Assembly (NCBI GenBank): GCA_035222895.1
Contig: JAVYIG010000094.1
Coordinates: 619,501-683,500 of the forward strand
DNA length: 64,000 nt
Direction of reading: 5' to 3'
From: Strongylocentrotus droebachiensis
Taxonomy: Eukaryota > Echinodermata > Echinoidea > Camarodonta > Strongylocentrotidae
Under the pieces are notes generated by a model. It was not told the DNA's origin and searched no databases. It was given only the letters and a program-made list of their open reading frames with translations. The position numbers and the translations under genes are program-made. This document shows positions 11,141 to 23,560 of the stretch, piece after piece; the stretch's first letter is position 1; the number at the start of each line of letters is the position of its first letter.

Positions 11141-11486
11141 ACTTGAATAGCAACAACACTTCAATACTGGTACGTCTGTATTTCCAATGTAAAGGTATTG
11201 GTAATAAGTAGACTTACATAATTTAATTAATCGAAATTTGTTCATGTACTTATATTTTATTGAAATTATTTTAGTTCATAGTTAATGTTTCCCTTATTCA
11301 TGTTTAACTATTATACGAAGTAGCGAAATGTCCTAATAACTGTTAATTTATATGTGTAGTATTTTCGAAATGAATTTCGTATTACTAAATCATCAGTAAT
11401 TAAGAAATATGCTGTAAATTCAGATAAATTGTTTAAAAAACATAGATCTGCACGCACCCCATATTCAATATGCAAATTAATTGGTG

Positions 11487-11632
11487 TCAGCTGGTTCAAC
11501 TGGAAATATGCCAACAGTCAGGCATCAACTGGTGCAACTTGAAATATGCACACTCCAGCTATCAACTGGTGCAATGAAATATGCCAACAGTCAGTTATCA
11601 ACTGGTGGACATAGAAATATGCCAACAGTCAC
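11487..11632. repeat. 37-bp minisatellite, four units
   Basis: Units begin near 11487, 11524, 11561 and 11597, each with atcaactggtgcaa-like sequence followed by gaaatatgccaacagtca. An ORF spanning the array (11481-11867) is repeat translation, not a gene. Confidence 0.8.
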
Positions 11633-12260
11633 GGGATTATCACCACGTAACTTAAATGGTAACTGTGAAACCATCAAGACACCCAAGAATAACTCATTTT
11701 CACACCTGGAAAACACGGAATACCCAGCTTATATTAATAATCCGTTTGAGTCACGAGATCATCACCGCGGAACTGCTGGCAACTTTGACTCCCATTTAAA
11801 TAGGTGTTTTAAGACACATAATAATCACAAATTGTTCACACCTAAATATCACGGATTCACAGCTTAGATTAGTGATCAGTTTTAACTACGTGATCATCAC
11901 CGCGGAACTTATGGCAACTTTGACTACCATTTAAAAAGGTGTTTTAAGACACCTAATAATTACTAATTTTCACACCTAAATATCACGTATTCACAGCTTA
12001 GATTAGTAATCAGCTTGAGCCACGTGATCCTAACCAAGAAATTTATGGTAACTTTGAAACCATTTAAAGAGGTGTGTAAGACACCTCAGAATTACTAATT
12101 TAATATAACCAGAGATTCACGGACAGAACAATAAGACGATTATCCGGTGTAAGTAACGTGATTATTACCATCAACCTTGGATAACCTGTGAAACCAATCG
12201 ATAAAGGTGCTTACAAGACCAAATAATTACGTATGTATCACCACCATCGGTTAACGGACA
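11629..12260. repeat. 133-135-bp tandem array, about five units
   Basis: Unit starts marked by (t)cacg-gatcatcacc-like sequence fall near 11629, 11752, 11887, 12022 and 12155 (spacings about 123, 135, 135, 133). Shared internal blocks are ggtgttttaagacac at 11803 and 11938 (diverged at 12071) and cacctaaatatcacg at 11838 and 11973. Identity is highest between units 2 and 3 and decays outward. No ORF continues through the array. Confidence 0.85.
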
Positions 12261-12804
12261 AAAAACTCGTTGCTTGGTCAAGTGTTTATTTGGTCACTTG
12301 ATTTACAGTGGAATCACGTTACTCCAGTTGCGTGATAAATTGGTGGTTTTTAGGTTAGATGAAAACGTGAACAGGAGTACCTTTTTTGTTTAAATGAAGG
12401 CACGTGTCGATAACGTTTAAATCTAGTTCAAAAGGCACTATACTTTAAAATCACTTAAAATACACTCCCAAAAGAGGTTACTTTTTAGTGTTCTATTTAT
12501 TGGGAAGCAAGCTCCCCTCATCTAACGGGGATATGGGGGAGAGGCCCGGGGATGCGGGCAAGCGTTTCGATTCCAATTTTAGCTGAGGCTTGATTGAATT
12601 GATGACAGTTACGTTATGATGTTTGCTCATCGGTTTTCTTTCCTCGAAATCGCTGCAAATGACTGCAATGAATAAAGCCCCTCTCCTGGATATATATCTC
12701 TTTAGTAATAAACACGCTGGGACAGTGGCGAAGGTAGAGCCATGTAGAGCATATGGGCACTGCTCCCTATCGAACTGGGAATACAAGATACAGAAAAAAG
12801 GGAT

Positions 12805-12806
<2 letters not shown>
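12261..12806. other. Array edge and unique sequence
   Basis: 12261-12420 still contains acgtgat/tcacgtt motifs like the array; after that the sequence is unique. Overlapping ORFs at 12493-12856 show no family resemblance. Confidence 0.4.

Positions 12807-12846
<40 letters not shown>
12807..12846. repeat. (GA)n plus G run
   Basis: About 16 GA units followed by eight G. Confidence 0.9.
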
Positions 12847-12870
12847 AGAAAGATAAATGGATAGGGGAAA

Positions 12871-12957
12871 GTGAGTAATATCTGTAAAGTGCTTTGAGAG
12901 GGCCTTCGGTCCTGAAAAGCGCTATATAAGAACTAGCTATTATTATTATTATTTAAA
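12871..12957 (+). mobile_element. SINE 3' tail fragment
   Basis: The pattern 'ctgtaaagtgctttgagag ... gaaaagcgctatataag ... (tat)n' is the 3' tail shared by many invertebrate SINE/LINE pairs, and matches the reverse complement of 44725-44803. No tRNA head is found upstream, so it is 5'-truncated. Confidence 0.65.
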
Positions 12958-13507
12958 CTGTTAACCCCCCCCCGAATGCAAGTCCCTTCTTTAATTCTTA
13001 GACTAGCGCTACGCCACTGCACAGGGACGCCTCAAAAAAAATTATGGGGCTATGCCACCCCCTATCCCCATCTCACCCCCACTTCCTCCCTCCGATGCAC
13101 AATGTTTGTGTCGAGAAGTAGTATTCTCGTAATCTGTTTTGTCAAATTAAGCAAGAAATATGTTATTATAAATTGATCAGACCCCACCCCCGCCCCCCGC
13201 CCCCCGCCCCTAAGAATAAGAATTGTTAAACGCCCCTGGTACGTAGCGTGTCATTACCAAGGAAAATATGTGCGCGCACACCACTCACTAGAAGAGCCCC
13301 TCGTCAATCAATATTTTAGTCAATCCAGCCAGGTGTCGTATACGGGGGTAATATCATTGGTCTCTCGCTAGCTCCTGGAATTTTGAGGAGTAGACGAACA
13401 TATAGTTACAAAGCCAGGGGTGGAACTGTTCAATGAGTAAAGGGGGAGGGGAGGGGGGAGGGGGTAGCAACAGCGGCTCCCCTCGTTTTAGTTTAATAGT
13501 ACCAACA

Positions 13508-13508
<1 letters not shown>
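12958..13508. other. Unique sequence with C-rich patches
   Basis: C-rich patches occur at 12966-12973, 13050-13090 and 13180-13210, and a G-rich patch at 13440-13466. No gene is supported. Confidence 0.5.

Positions 13509-13550
<42 letters not shown>
13509..13550. repeat. (CT)n microsatellite
   Basis: About 20 CT units with a single interruption near the end. Confidence 0.9.
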
Positions 13551-15169
13551 CCTTCAGTTCCCTTACTATGGAGCTTGGATGATCTATCTATCCGTTGATC
13601 ATATTCCAAAATAATTACATGCCCAATTTGTTTTTGCATAAGGGTTTCAAATGCATATCGGGAATCATACGTGGGGGGGGGGGCGACCTCTCCCTTACCC
13701 CCTCCCCCAATTTCATTCTCGGAATTATCGTCCCTGATAATAACGGGTTCAAGAGGCCACTAGTTTAGTTTATATCGGTTTGACTCTGGGGTCCCTGGCG
13801 GCGATTTTAATCAACTTCTGCTTTGACCTAATTTGAACCTCGGTCTAATTTCGCCTTCGCGTCGTGCAAATTGCAAAATCTTGATAAGTGTACTTTTTTT
13901 GTAGAAGTCGACAACAACAAATATTTTACCTCGTCTAGAAACGGCGCCCCAAAGCAAATGTGTTTATTATTTCACAATTCTTAATTACGTCGCGACTTTT
14001 CGAGGATTATCCTCGTTAATCGTCAAAGACAACACCATTTAATCGTGCGACACGGTAACCTTGTAATTAGATTACGCCTAATTTTAATATATTCTGATAT
14101 AGAATAATAAGTAAAATTTAAACTTGATGATAACCGAATAAGCAGAAAGCTACACTCCCTTAATAACCCAGTACATATTAATGTCCAGCAATCTTCTGGA
14201 ATGGACTCCCCAGGCTATTCATTCATATAGTGGTGAACCTGATAGACAATAGTGGAGGTTACCATTTTTGATTGTAATTATAGTGAAAATGAAGAAGCCA
14301 TAGGCTTATAGACCAAAGATAAATTACAGCTGACGGGCATAAGTATTTCGTCCTACGCGTTGATATCGGTGTATCATGTCTCTTATGGTGTGATTAAGAG
14401 TCTTGGTTTGATAGGATTCCGCGAAATGTATCATCTTTAATTTTGGACGGATAAATCTCACTGATCCCTTTCACTCTCGCTGCCATGAAATGACAAAGAT
14501 AATAATTACACTCCTACTGTAGCCGTAAGGGCGACTTTCAAACCGGGGGGGGGGGGGAGGAGGAGGGGTACACCCACACACCAACATGATAGTAGTTACG
14601 GGAGAAATACAGCGTATCCATGACATGCATGATGAAAACAAAATATATTTAAAAAACATATTTGTTACAGTTAAGTAAAGGAAATTCGCATTTCTTTACG
14701 AATGATTGCATTGCTACTAACAGAAACCATGCTCTCCGGATCAATGCTGTCATCACTTGTCTTATTCTTCATAATAATACTTCCAAATGCCGATATTTAG
14801 GATAATATTATAATCAGTCACAAATAACCAGTAAAAGGAAGGAACTAAACAGAGCATTAGCGCCTCAAAGGAAGGGTAAGGATTTAGCCATGATTATAAA
14901 ATGTGTCTTGCTTGAATACCTTGCAAACTTTCTCTTGCTCAAACTTTTCAAATATTTATATCAGGGGGTACTGTAAATGTTTGCAATATTTCTTATAAAA
15001 TCACCATCAACCATTAGTTAAAATGTTGAAAAATGAAAATAAAATGATAATTGGCTGTAAATGTGGAAAAAAGAAAAGAAAATTCATTTGTTATCTTGAT
15101 TTGTGTTATTCTATGTTCGTCATTCATCACGCCCTTCTCTAACTTTGTCTCTTTGTCTGTCTTTAAGCC
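13551..15169. other. Unique sequence; possible regulatory island at 13780-14100
   Basis: 13780-14100 is repeat-poor with CpG-bearing, TAAT-rich segments (cgattttaatcaactt, gtgcaaattgcaaaatc, acgcctaattttaat). The rest is AT-rich, with 10-13-base G runs near 13673 and 14545. No exon is supported. The regulatory suggestion rests on composition only. Confidence 0.3.
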
Positions 15170-15210
15170 CCCCCCCCCCCCTCTCTCTCTCCCTCTCTCT
15201 CTCTCTCCCT
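15170..15210. repeat. poly(C)-(CT)n compound tract
   Basis: Twelve or so C followed by interrupted CT units; the same architecture as 1764-1794. Confidence 0.9.
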
Positions 15211-18200
15211 GTCGAATAACTTCCTCTTACTATCTCTCTGTATTTCTGAATTACTTTCCACGTCATTCTCTAGACACACCAGACCTCACAGACAATCCCC
15301 ATCTGCACACAGCCGCCCATTCAATATAGTACGGACGCAGTTCATGTTCCCTCCCTTTCCCCAGAACTCCCTTCGGGCACTGTCTCCTGAATAAATCAAG
15401 AATAGGTCATCTGAACTTCTTCCCCTTCCGTTGACCCATCTCCCTGGCTGTCCGTCGCAAGGGCGGATCCACACAGGGACATACACCTCCCCCATCCATA
15501 CGTCCCACCTCCTCCCATCCCCCTCCCCTGAAAAGAGAAGGTACAAAACGGTCATGCCACAGGACTAATCCCCATTGTGCCAAGCCCCAAATCCCCCCCG
15601 TGCCAAGTTTATTTTGAGATAATCTGATTAACGCGATGGTTCTACGAATAGCGCCCGCGAAATACACAGCACAGAACAATGAGCATAAACAATAACAGCT
15701 ATTACGAATGCGTGCAAGCATGCACAAAGCAGCAAAGCTATGGCTCGCTCGCATGTACAAAGCACTATAACGGTAGCGTGAATGCAGCCTTCTTGCAGGA
15801 TATGAGAGGGGAAGTACTTCCTGATACTAAAGTGGGTTTTATTAAAAGCAGAAACAACGAGAGAAACAAATGAGTGAAGGTTTTAGCAATATCAAATTAA
15901 ACTAAAAGTAAGAAAGTTTTTAAGTTTTTAAGTTATCATCAGTGCAACACAAATTGACAACAATGTGACTTATCTTGCGAGCTCCTCTCCAATTGAACAG
16001 AACAAGTCATTAACTTTTATTTATTCAGTTATTGATGACTGAATAGATTTATCTCATTTAGGGGTTGTGTACAGTAACAACAACAAATTTGCAATAATTA
16101 AACTTCGAGTCAATGTATGATTGAAATTGTCTTAAGGGAAAATATAGATACTTTTGATTTTGTTTTGTACAGGGCAAATGGGAGGGGACCTCACAAGATA
16201 CATGTACAGTACATAACAGTGCTGCCAACGTGTGTTTGATTTATTACACCTTCAATCACGTAGGGTCATGCATCTCAGATTTAACATTGTTAAACGATGC
16301 CTTTAAGCTACACATATATTATATTTTACATGATTTACAACTCAAAATCTCTTTCACTCTTCATGGCCTATACCCACTCCGTCGTTGCAATAAACATGTA
16401 TACATAGTTTTAATTCTTATAATTCTGTTTTACTCAAAACAAAAAACAATTTTATATTGACAATAATACTTGTAGCTCGTATGAGAATATACATAATACT
16501 TCTTCAGTTCTGAATATACTTTACTGTTTTATCAATGTACTTCTATGCCGTGCATTATTGTACTCTGTACTCTAATGTCTTCAGCTCTTAACTGCATGTT
16601 CGATGACTTTAATCTCAATAAACCAATATAATGCAATGTAATACATTAACACTTCTACAATTGTGTACGTTCCAATAGCCGACATTCGAAAAGATAAGAG
16701 GTATTCGCATTATTATTAACGTAGCCCCTTGTGATTTCCAAATAATATTATAAAAAGTGTGTCTGCGTTCAAGCACTATAACTCGATCAATACGATGCAC
16801 ATTTCTTCCCACTTTTTCTCTCACATCCCAGTTCTCGTTTTCCCGGTATTTTTCTAGGTTTATTAATTGATAAGCGACAAGGCAGAAAGAAATGGAACAA
16901 TCGTCCGACGTGCGATGGCATCAAAAGCTGAATTTCAGCCTACTTTCTGGGCGTTCTAGTGTCTCGTTCACCACGCTTGTGTAGGTCCGGTGTCATCATA
17001 TAAAGTATGATTTTCTCTAAAAAATAGGGTTTTCTATCTAAAAAGAGACGAGAAAAAGAGACACAAGAGAAAAAATAACAACAATAAATGGTGGTACCGC
17101 AATGTTTTATGTATTTTTGTTATAGATAGAACCCCTGATATTATACGTATTGATACTATTATGATTTATGAGAAACTGTCTTTCTTTCTATCTGAACTTC
17201 TCTCCCATTTCCATTTCTTATTCCTCAGTCTAAACTCGACGTTCACTCGAACACCAATTTGTCGTCCCGTTGATGGATAGCGCCATCTGTAGTCTGAAAT
17301 GTGTACCTAATCCTAAGAAAGGGACACGTTACGAGTGCGAAGATAAGGATGAGAGGATAAGAAGATGGATTTATATAGGCATAATACTAGTCAGATTCTA
17401 AACGACCAAGCAATATTTGGAGTAGTCTAGTTTCATTTCATAATTTTCTTACGGAGAATCAACCAATATGAGCTAACAACGACCCCCCCCCCTCCCTTGC
17501 AAAAAAGACAGATTTATAAGACAGCATTTTCTCCTAGGAACCCTGAAGGCAAAATCACATGTTCCTATGAAGATAAACTTTATAAAGGGTGGGAGTTGGA
17601 GAGTATAATGATGAGTGCAGTCAACCTTAATCATTGGTTTGATAAAAACTTTCCGTTTGTTTTTCTCAACAATTCTCAAGCGAGTAGTTTTCTGTTCCCG
17701 ACTATGCCTATATTTTGTTACCCCTTCCAAACATTTTTTTTGTGACTTTGCTTTTGTTGCATTTCTCTCTGTCCTTGTTTTTATCAACTTTAAAATGATA
17801 ATAAATACGAATCCAAAATTAGCTGAGTTCGCTATTGTTTCAGATGGGATGACCGAACCGGAATATTTAAGGAAGAATACAAATAAATCCAGTTCAATAT
17901 TTATGTAAGACCCCGCATCAGCGGTCGGATATCTATATCATTCATTTCTGCTCGAATCGTCTTTGATCCTGCACGAGATGTGCCTGCCAGCCATGCTAAA
18001 TTGGCAATACATGATCAGATAACCGTAAATACATCCGTCCTCAAGCAGAAGATATTGCATGACATGTAGCGCATTTGATATGAATCTGGCTGCTTCGGTT
18101 CACAAATATATCTCTATGATTTCAAGGAAGTTTGGGGTTTATCTTTCGTAAAGTGATTATGTATTTCAGTAACTAAAAGGGAGGGTTGACAGACGAAACG

Positions 18201-18542
18201 GAAATTAATTGTGGTACGTCTTTGGAAGAAAATGCATGCGAATGTGGATAGTGCCAACTCGGGAATCATGGCATGAATTGCATATTTGGATTCGGCTTGA
18301 TGTTAATTCATTGCTGTGCGATTTTCAGAAGAAAGTGATTAGAATTAGAAATTATCATGAAGTAGTTTATTTTGTATTCAGATAGGATCTTTTGCATGTT
18401 ATTTGCTTCTTAAATGATAAAGATCAGAACGAATTAACTAAATCGACTTGAGTATCACAATCGCTACCGAAAGCACTCTATACACTAATAATTATGAGTA
18501 CATGTAACTTTGCAAACATGCCGTGTAAGAAAGGTAGTCCAT
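15211..18542. other. Long unique sequence, no gene seen
   Basis: About 3.3 kb without a recognisable repeat family. ORFs of 60-117 codons (for example minus-strand 15407-15760) lack motifs, low-complexity bias aside, and do not chain into exons. A short gtttttaa duplication lies at 15915-15932 and a C run at 17483-17492. Confidence 0.45.
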
Positions 18543-18658
18543 GGTCCCGTCTTATAAAGAGTTCTGATTGATCCGAATCGATCACTTATCTTCCAATAGT
18601 CGCGAGTGATATTAATCGCAAATGAGTTACAATTAATCGCAACTGTTAAAGACGGGCC
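18543..18658. mobile_element. Short TIR element, 'cccgtcttataaag' type, copy 1
   Basis: A 116-bp segment opening ggtcccgtcttataaag and closing with a gttaaagacgggcc-type inverted end. It contains two attaatcgca blocks. It shares ends and the ttaatcgcaa motif with 63414-63535. No coding capacity. Confidence 0.65.
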
Positions 18659-19889
18659 TATGTTTATGCCACACCCAGGTTAAATTAACATGAACTGAGG
18701 GCATTCTAACGTAATAATAATCCTTTACATCTTGCATTGCTCATTATGTATGATATATAATTGTATACTTATAAATCGGATTATTCATTTCCCGTAACTC
18801 AAGAATGAAAAGTGACTAGTTGAATTAAGGAGGTTTGTTGAATACTTTTAGATGTAAGTCTAATAAACATGCCACAAGAAACTTACATCAGGACAAATCA
18901 ATTTTGGGCATGCTTTACAAATTACAAACTTTGAATAATTTAGTTTTTAACTGTAGTTCCACTTAACAGATAGGGCAGGTTACGGAGTTTGTCTTTGGTC
19001 TGCCCTTTTCTATAAAAAAAAAAAAACAGATTTCGTCTCAGGAAACGGGAACATACACTTTATTTGTTTAAAGCGTGTCATCTTTGCGCACTAACAATTA
19101 TTGGTGTGTGGGTAAGACGTTGACGACACGATTCAGAATTATCTCACGTAATGCTTGTTGCGGAATATTTAATGAGCGATTGATACTTTTGAGTATATAG
19201 TCAGAAGTGAGAAATGGGTAGCAGAACGAGTCACGATTTCGTAGAAAAGATAATGAGAACACAAAACACGGGACAGCCAATGTACATGATGTGCATTTTG
19301 AATCACTGGACTGGACAGAATTAGTGCAATGTTAGCGTGGTGAATATTCAATGTGTATCATCGCATCCCATTTTTATATTGAATTTCCATTGCTCGCTTT
19401 TTAAAGACCGTCAATACTACTGGGCCAGAAGGGATTAGACCACACAGCAAGGTCACTGACAGGTGGCTTTCTCATCAACTCAGCTCTCAACTAACATAAG
19501 AAAAAGAGGATCATGGGGGACCAACATGAACCGATTGGGGAAGCTTTTTATATAGAGGGAGCAAGTAACTACAAGTAGGACAGTGGGGTTTTAAAATGAA
19601 AGTACACAATGTGGTGTCTATAAAGTGCCTCTTGCCTACCTTTATCTCGTGAACATAGTCGGAATTGTTGGTTTGCTTTAAGCTCGCATTGATACATTTC
19701 AATCAGATCAAAACTCAGGGAACATCAGCGTCTAGATTTGTGTTGCCGTTCAAAAAATTAAAAAATGAATGTTTTTGTCATGTTTCCAGTTTCTATATAT
19801 TTGCCTATATTTTAATGATTACAATCACACTGTTAGCAATGAAAAATCTGATAATGTAATGAACACTGTAGGCTTGATATCTCAGTTTT

Positions 19890-19892
<3 letters not shown>
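18659..19892. other. Unique AT-rich sequence
   Basis: No gene or repeat recognised beyond an A run near 19014-19026. Small ORFs are motif-free. Confidence 0.5.

Positions 19893-19920
<28 letters not shown>
19893..19920. repeat. (CT)n microsatellite
   Basis: About 14 uninterrupted CT units. Confidence 0.9.
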
Positions 19921-21281
19921 ACATTTATCTGTTCCCGGATGACATTATAATTATTACATTATGTGTGTTTCTGATTGCGTTCTTTAAAACAAATTACTGA
20001 GAGCTTAAGAAATCAGAATCTACAAACTGTATGTTAAGTATGGATTAAATATCGTGGTTTTTACTAAGGTCCGATCAGCTAAAAAAAGAAAAGGAAAAAA
20101 AGGGCATGAAACCGGGAGATAATTTTTCCATTTAAGAGTGGATTAGGTTGCAAGTCCACTTAAGGGAATTGCAATTAAAGCCGGATTGGCGATTGGCAAC
20201 TTCAGATCGAAATTATAAATTAGAAGATTTTCTACCTTCGGCAACCCCTCCTTTTAGATCCCTAACGCACCATAAAATGGTATTAACATTACTTCTCGAA
20301 AGTTGTAGCTATTCTGTATTTTCAAGAAAAAAAAGGTATTACCTCCATGTGACGGAGTGGCATCTGACACTTTTACGCGGAGGAGGGGGTGTCGTATAGA
20401 ACATTCGGGGGCGTAACAGGCTTGCCCTACATTTTCTATCAAGCCAAGCAAAGAAAAACAAATCAGATTCAGTTATCATACTGTAAATATTCACAAACAA
20501 TTTCAAATTATATCTTACCTTTAATGTGTTTAGTTTGTGTCGTGTTTATCAGTCCCCCCCCCCCCCCCCCGTCCCTTCCCCCGATTTCCAAGAGGGCTGA
20601 TGTGTGAAATGGATGGCTGTGTATGCACACGGATCCGTGTACGAGTCCGGCGGGCGCACGTACGGAAGCCGAACAGCTCTTTTTATGCACGTTTATGCAA
20701 ACATTCTATTGATGGCTTGTAGCGACATTTTATAATCAACCGGTTTCTTTAAACTTGAAGGGCCAGGGGTGAGAGATAAATCGATTCGTTTCGTTTAACC
20801 CGAAGTATGCGCACTTTTCATATCGCCCATGATCTTTCGCGACAGAGTAGCCGTCAGAACAAGATATCCTTCGACCAAAACTCATAGAGGAGGCCCGAGG
20901 CAATAAACTCCATTAAGGAGATAATCCACCGTTATCCACCCATGTGAGATAGGACCCTTTAGAGACGTTCTGAGAGTTCCTTGACGTTAGACATGTTAGC
21001 TGAACATCTCAGTTGTAAAGGGACATATCTCCAGTTGTCGAAATGATTGCACTCATTAGCCGATGCCGTATACATGTAGCAACATAACCGGCGATATTCT
21101 TCTTTTTTGATGGAGGGGGGGGGGGGGGGGGTAAACTCTTCATTATCTTTATCCTTTTTAATAAAAGTACATTAACATCAGTTTCAAAGACTTATTTATG
21201 ATTATTACGCACGTTGAGGTCTTACCCGGTATAACTTTATCTTATACAGCCATGCCAGAGAGCCATGCGCATTACATCTTA
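19921..21281. other. Unique sequence with C and G runs
   Basis: Contains a 17-base C run (20554-20570) and a 17-base G run (21115-21131). The segment 20600-20690 is GC- and CpG-rich but has no conserved-looking ORF. Confidence 0.5.
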
Positions 21282-22204
21282 TACCCCCTTCACATACACG
21301 GATTTGTCTTACGAGTCCTTTCGCCAACTCGTAGTCAATCGCAAGCATCCGTAAATAACTCGCTGGTATCCGTAAATAACTCGTCAGAACTCACAACAAC
21401 TCATAGGCACTCTTGAGGATCCGTGAAAGGAGAGGCATTTTTTTTGACATGTCAAAAATCTTCTTGCGAGTGTCCACGGATTGATTTGTCCGTAAATAGC
21501 TCGTAAATAGCTCGTAACAATCCGTTACCATCCGTAAACCGCTCGCAACAACACGTACCCATCCGTAAACTGCTCGCAAGAATCCGTTAATGACTCGTAA
21601 CAGATTTTTGTAACGATTCGTTACGGTTATTTTACGATTTGTTTATGGATTATTTACGGATTATTGCGAGCAGTTTAAGGATGGTTGCGTGTGCTTACGT
21701 GTCGTTTACGATTTTATTCGGGTCATTTTACGATGGCTTTACGGATTGATACGGGTTATTAAGAGCATTTTACGTGTAGTTACGAGTACTTTACGAATAG
21801 ATACGTATACTTTACGTATGCTTACGAACTGTTTACGATTTGGGGAAAGGTATAAAAGCTGCAAATTCGAACACTTTATTTTCAGTTTTTTTTTTTTGGC
21901 TAAAAATCGTAAGGACTCGTACATACTCGTAACTTACTCGTAACTATTCGTAACAACACGTAAACAGGTCGTAACTAACACGTTAGTTGCTCGTAGTTAT
22001 CCGTGACAACTCGTAACAAATCGTGGACTCTTGCCGTAAATACATCGTAATAACTCGTAATAATCCGTAATAAACCGCAAACAGCTCGTAATAACTCTTA
22101 AACCGGTCGTAAAAGTGGTCAAATCGTAAGGATCCGTGAAAGATCCGTGAATTTGTGCGATCCGTAAGGACTCGTAAGAATAATCCGTGTATGTGAAGGG
22201 GGTA
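21282..22204. mobile_element. 923-bp TIR element built of ~10.5-bp CGTAA arrays
   Basis: The ends are a perfect 23-24-bp inverted repeat (taccccc...cacggatt against its complement at 22182-22204) that continues imperfectly through tcttacgagtcctt to about 40 bp. TTA flanks both sides (21279-21281 and 22205-22207), a possible 3-bp target-site duplication of the TWA kind used by PIF/Harbinger elements. The interior is almost wholly degenerate 10-11-bp units. In 21310-21600 and 21905-22180 they read cgtaa/ctcg; in 21605-21845 they read ttacg. An exact pair atccgtaaataactcg sits at 21347 and 21368. A 16-base poly(T)-containing gap near 21880-21905 separates blocks two and three. The ORFs in it are periodic translations (LRVVT/LRIDT-like) and not genes. 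A non-autonomous foldback-like transposon is the best reading. Confidence 0.85.
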
Positions 22205-22570
22205 TTAAAGAGAAAAGAGTTTGCTTCCCACAGCTTTACAAACACGTAATGAAACAAATCAAGTGCAGAGTTGAGTACTTGTTCACCTTCTTCAGCTTTT
22301 AAAATAAGAAGTCATCTTGATAACGAGTGTAGAAGTGGCAATTGACTGGGTGATTTATTACATGACTATGATACCGGCTTCACATTGCTAATAAAGATTA
22401 CATGCTATTTTATTTACTAATTTCATAATTTATCATTTGTTAGAAGAGAAATGTGAAGGGCGTTTATCTTCACTTTGGCCTTCTTAATATTGTGACGGTT
22501 TAAGGAGTTGCATAATTAATCGATTTAACTAAAAACGTCGCTTCTCCCCAACCCCACTCCCCTTTTCGCT
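22205..22570. other. Unique AT-rich sequence
   Basis: Nothing recognised between the element edge and the next CT microsatellite. Confidence 0.5.
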
Positions 22571-22590
22571 AGCTCTCTCTCTCTCACACA

Positions 22591-22660
<70 letters not shown>

Positions 22661-22673
22661 CTCTCTTTCTCTC
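22571..22673. repeat. (CT)n microsatellite, about 100 bp
   Basis: CT units with a few TTT and CACA interruptions. Confidence 0.9.
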
Positions 22674-23319
22674 ATCATCCCACCCTCCCTCCTTATCTGC
22701 CTTACTCACACTCACACTCATAGTCCAAGCCATTTTTCTCATTTTGATTTTACTTCAAACTCCGTTATGAAACCTCAATCAACAACTGGCGACAGTTACC
22801 AGAGAGATCAAAAATAGAAGAAACACGACCCGTTCCTCGATATGATCGAGTCATAGCTACCAGCATCATCTTCTGAATTAATTGACCTGATCTTAAAACA
22901 AAAAATAAGATACATTAAACTAAAACATAGTGTTACATGGATCCGTTTCTTCACTCAGTCCGCGCTGAAACGCAGAAAGATAAAATGAATATTTCGTTTC
23001 TAAAAAAGGAAAAACCCGTCTATGAATTATTCATGGGAGACAAATATGCATTGCGTTTCAATTACCGGCTCGTTATTTCATTTCTAGGTGGAAACGAAAT
23101 CATGAAGACATGAACGGGTAACGAATACAACTAATATGATGCTGGTTTTATACATTCTGCCAGGTTTGATCTATATATTGTACGCCTGAAATAGACAGAA
23201 ATTACTTTTGCGAGGATGTTGTATTTTAAATGAGTTTAATCTTTGAAGATTAAAGGATTTAGAATTGAAAAGCAAAAGGATCATTTTCAATTACTGTTAG
23301 TAGGATAATAAATCGTTCT
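22674..23319. other. Unique sequence, no gene seen
   Basis: AT-rich, repeat-poor. No exon context recognised. Confidence 0.5.
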
Positions 23320-23560
23320 TGTCCATCCGTAGAGGTGTCGTGGCACGAATGTCTTTTAGCAAGACATCAATCTCATTTTGCCACACTGCACCCAAGTGAG
23401 GACTGATAAAGGGGTACCTGGTAGGAAGACATTCCGTGAACGCTCGAGCGCCTTTTCATAGTAGCTCGGCTAAAGCCGAGATATTAATATGATTGCAGGG
23501 CCTTCAGAGAGAACAGTATTGATAATGATTATACTGGGTATAAAACAAAACATATTTTAT
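23320..23560 (+). mobile_element. SINE body, core shared with two other copies
   Basis: The block 'gcaagacatcaatct ... cacccaagtgag ... aaaggggtacctggtagga ... attccgtgaacgctcgag' aligns with the reverse complements of 49895-50116 and 29783-30060. The tRNA-derived head is not convincing here, so the copy is 5'-degraded. The 3' part (gggccttcagagagaacagt, then gataatgatt) fits the usual tail region. No coding capacity. Confidence 0.65.

Noticed and set aside
11481..11867. 128-codon ORF across tandem repeats
   Set aside because: Starts in the 37-bp array and ends in the 135-bp array; it does not persist through further units.
21300..22180. CRISPR-like or coding interpretation of the CGTAA arrays
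   Set aside because: Units are 10-11 bp, degenerate and contiguous with no spacers, and the genome is eukaryotic. ORFs are periodic artefacts.
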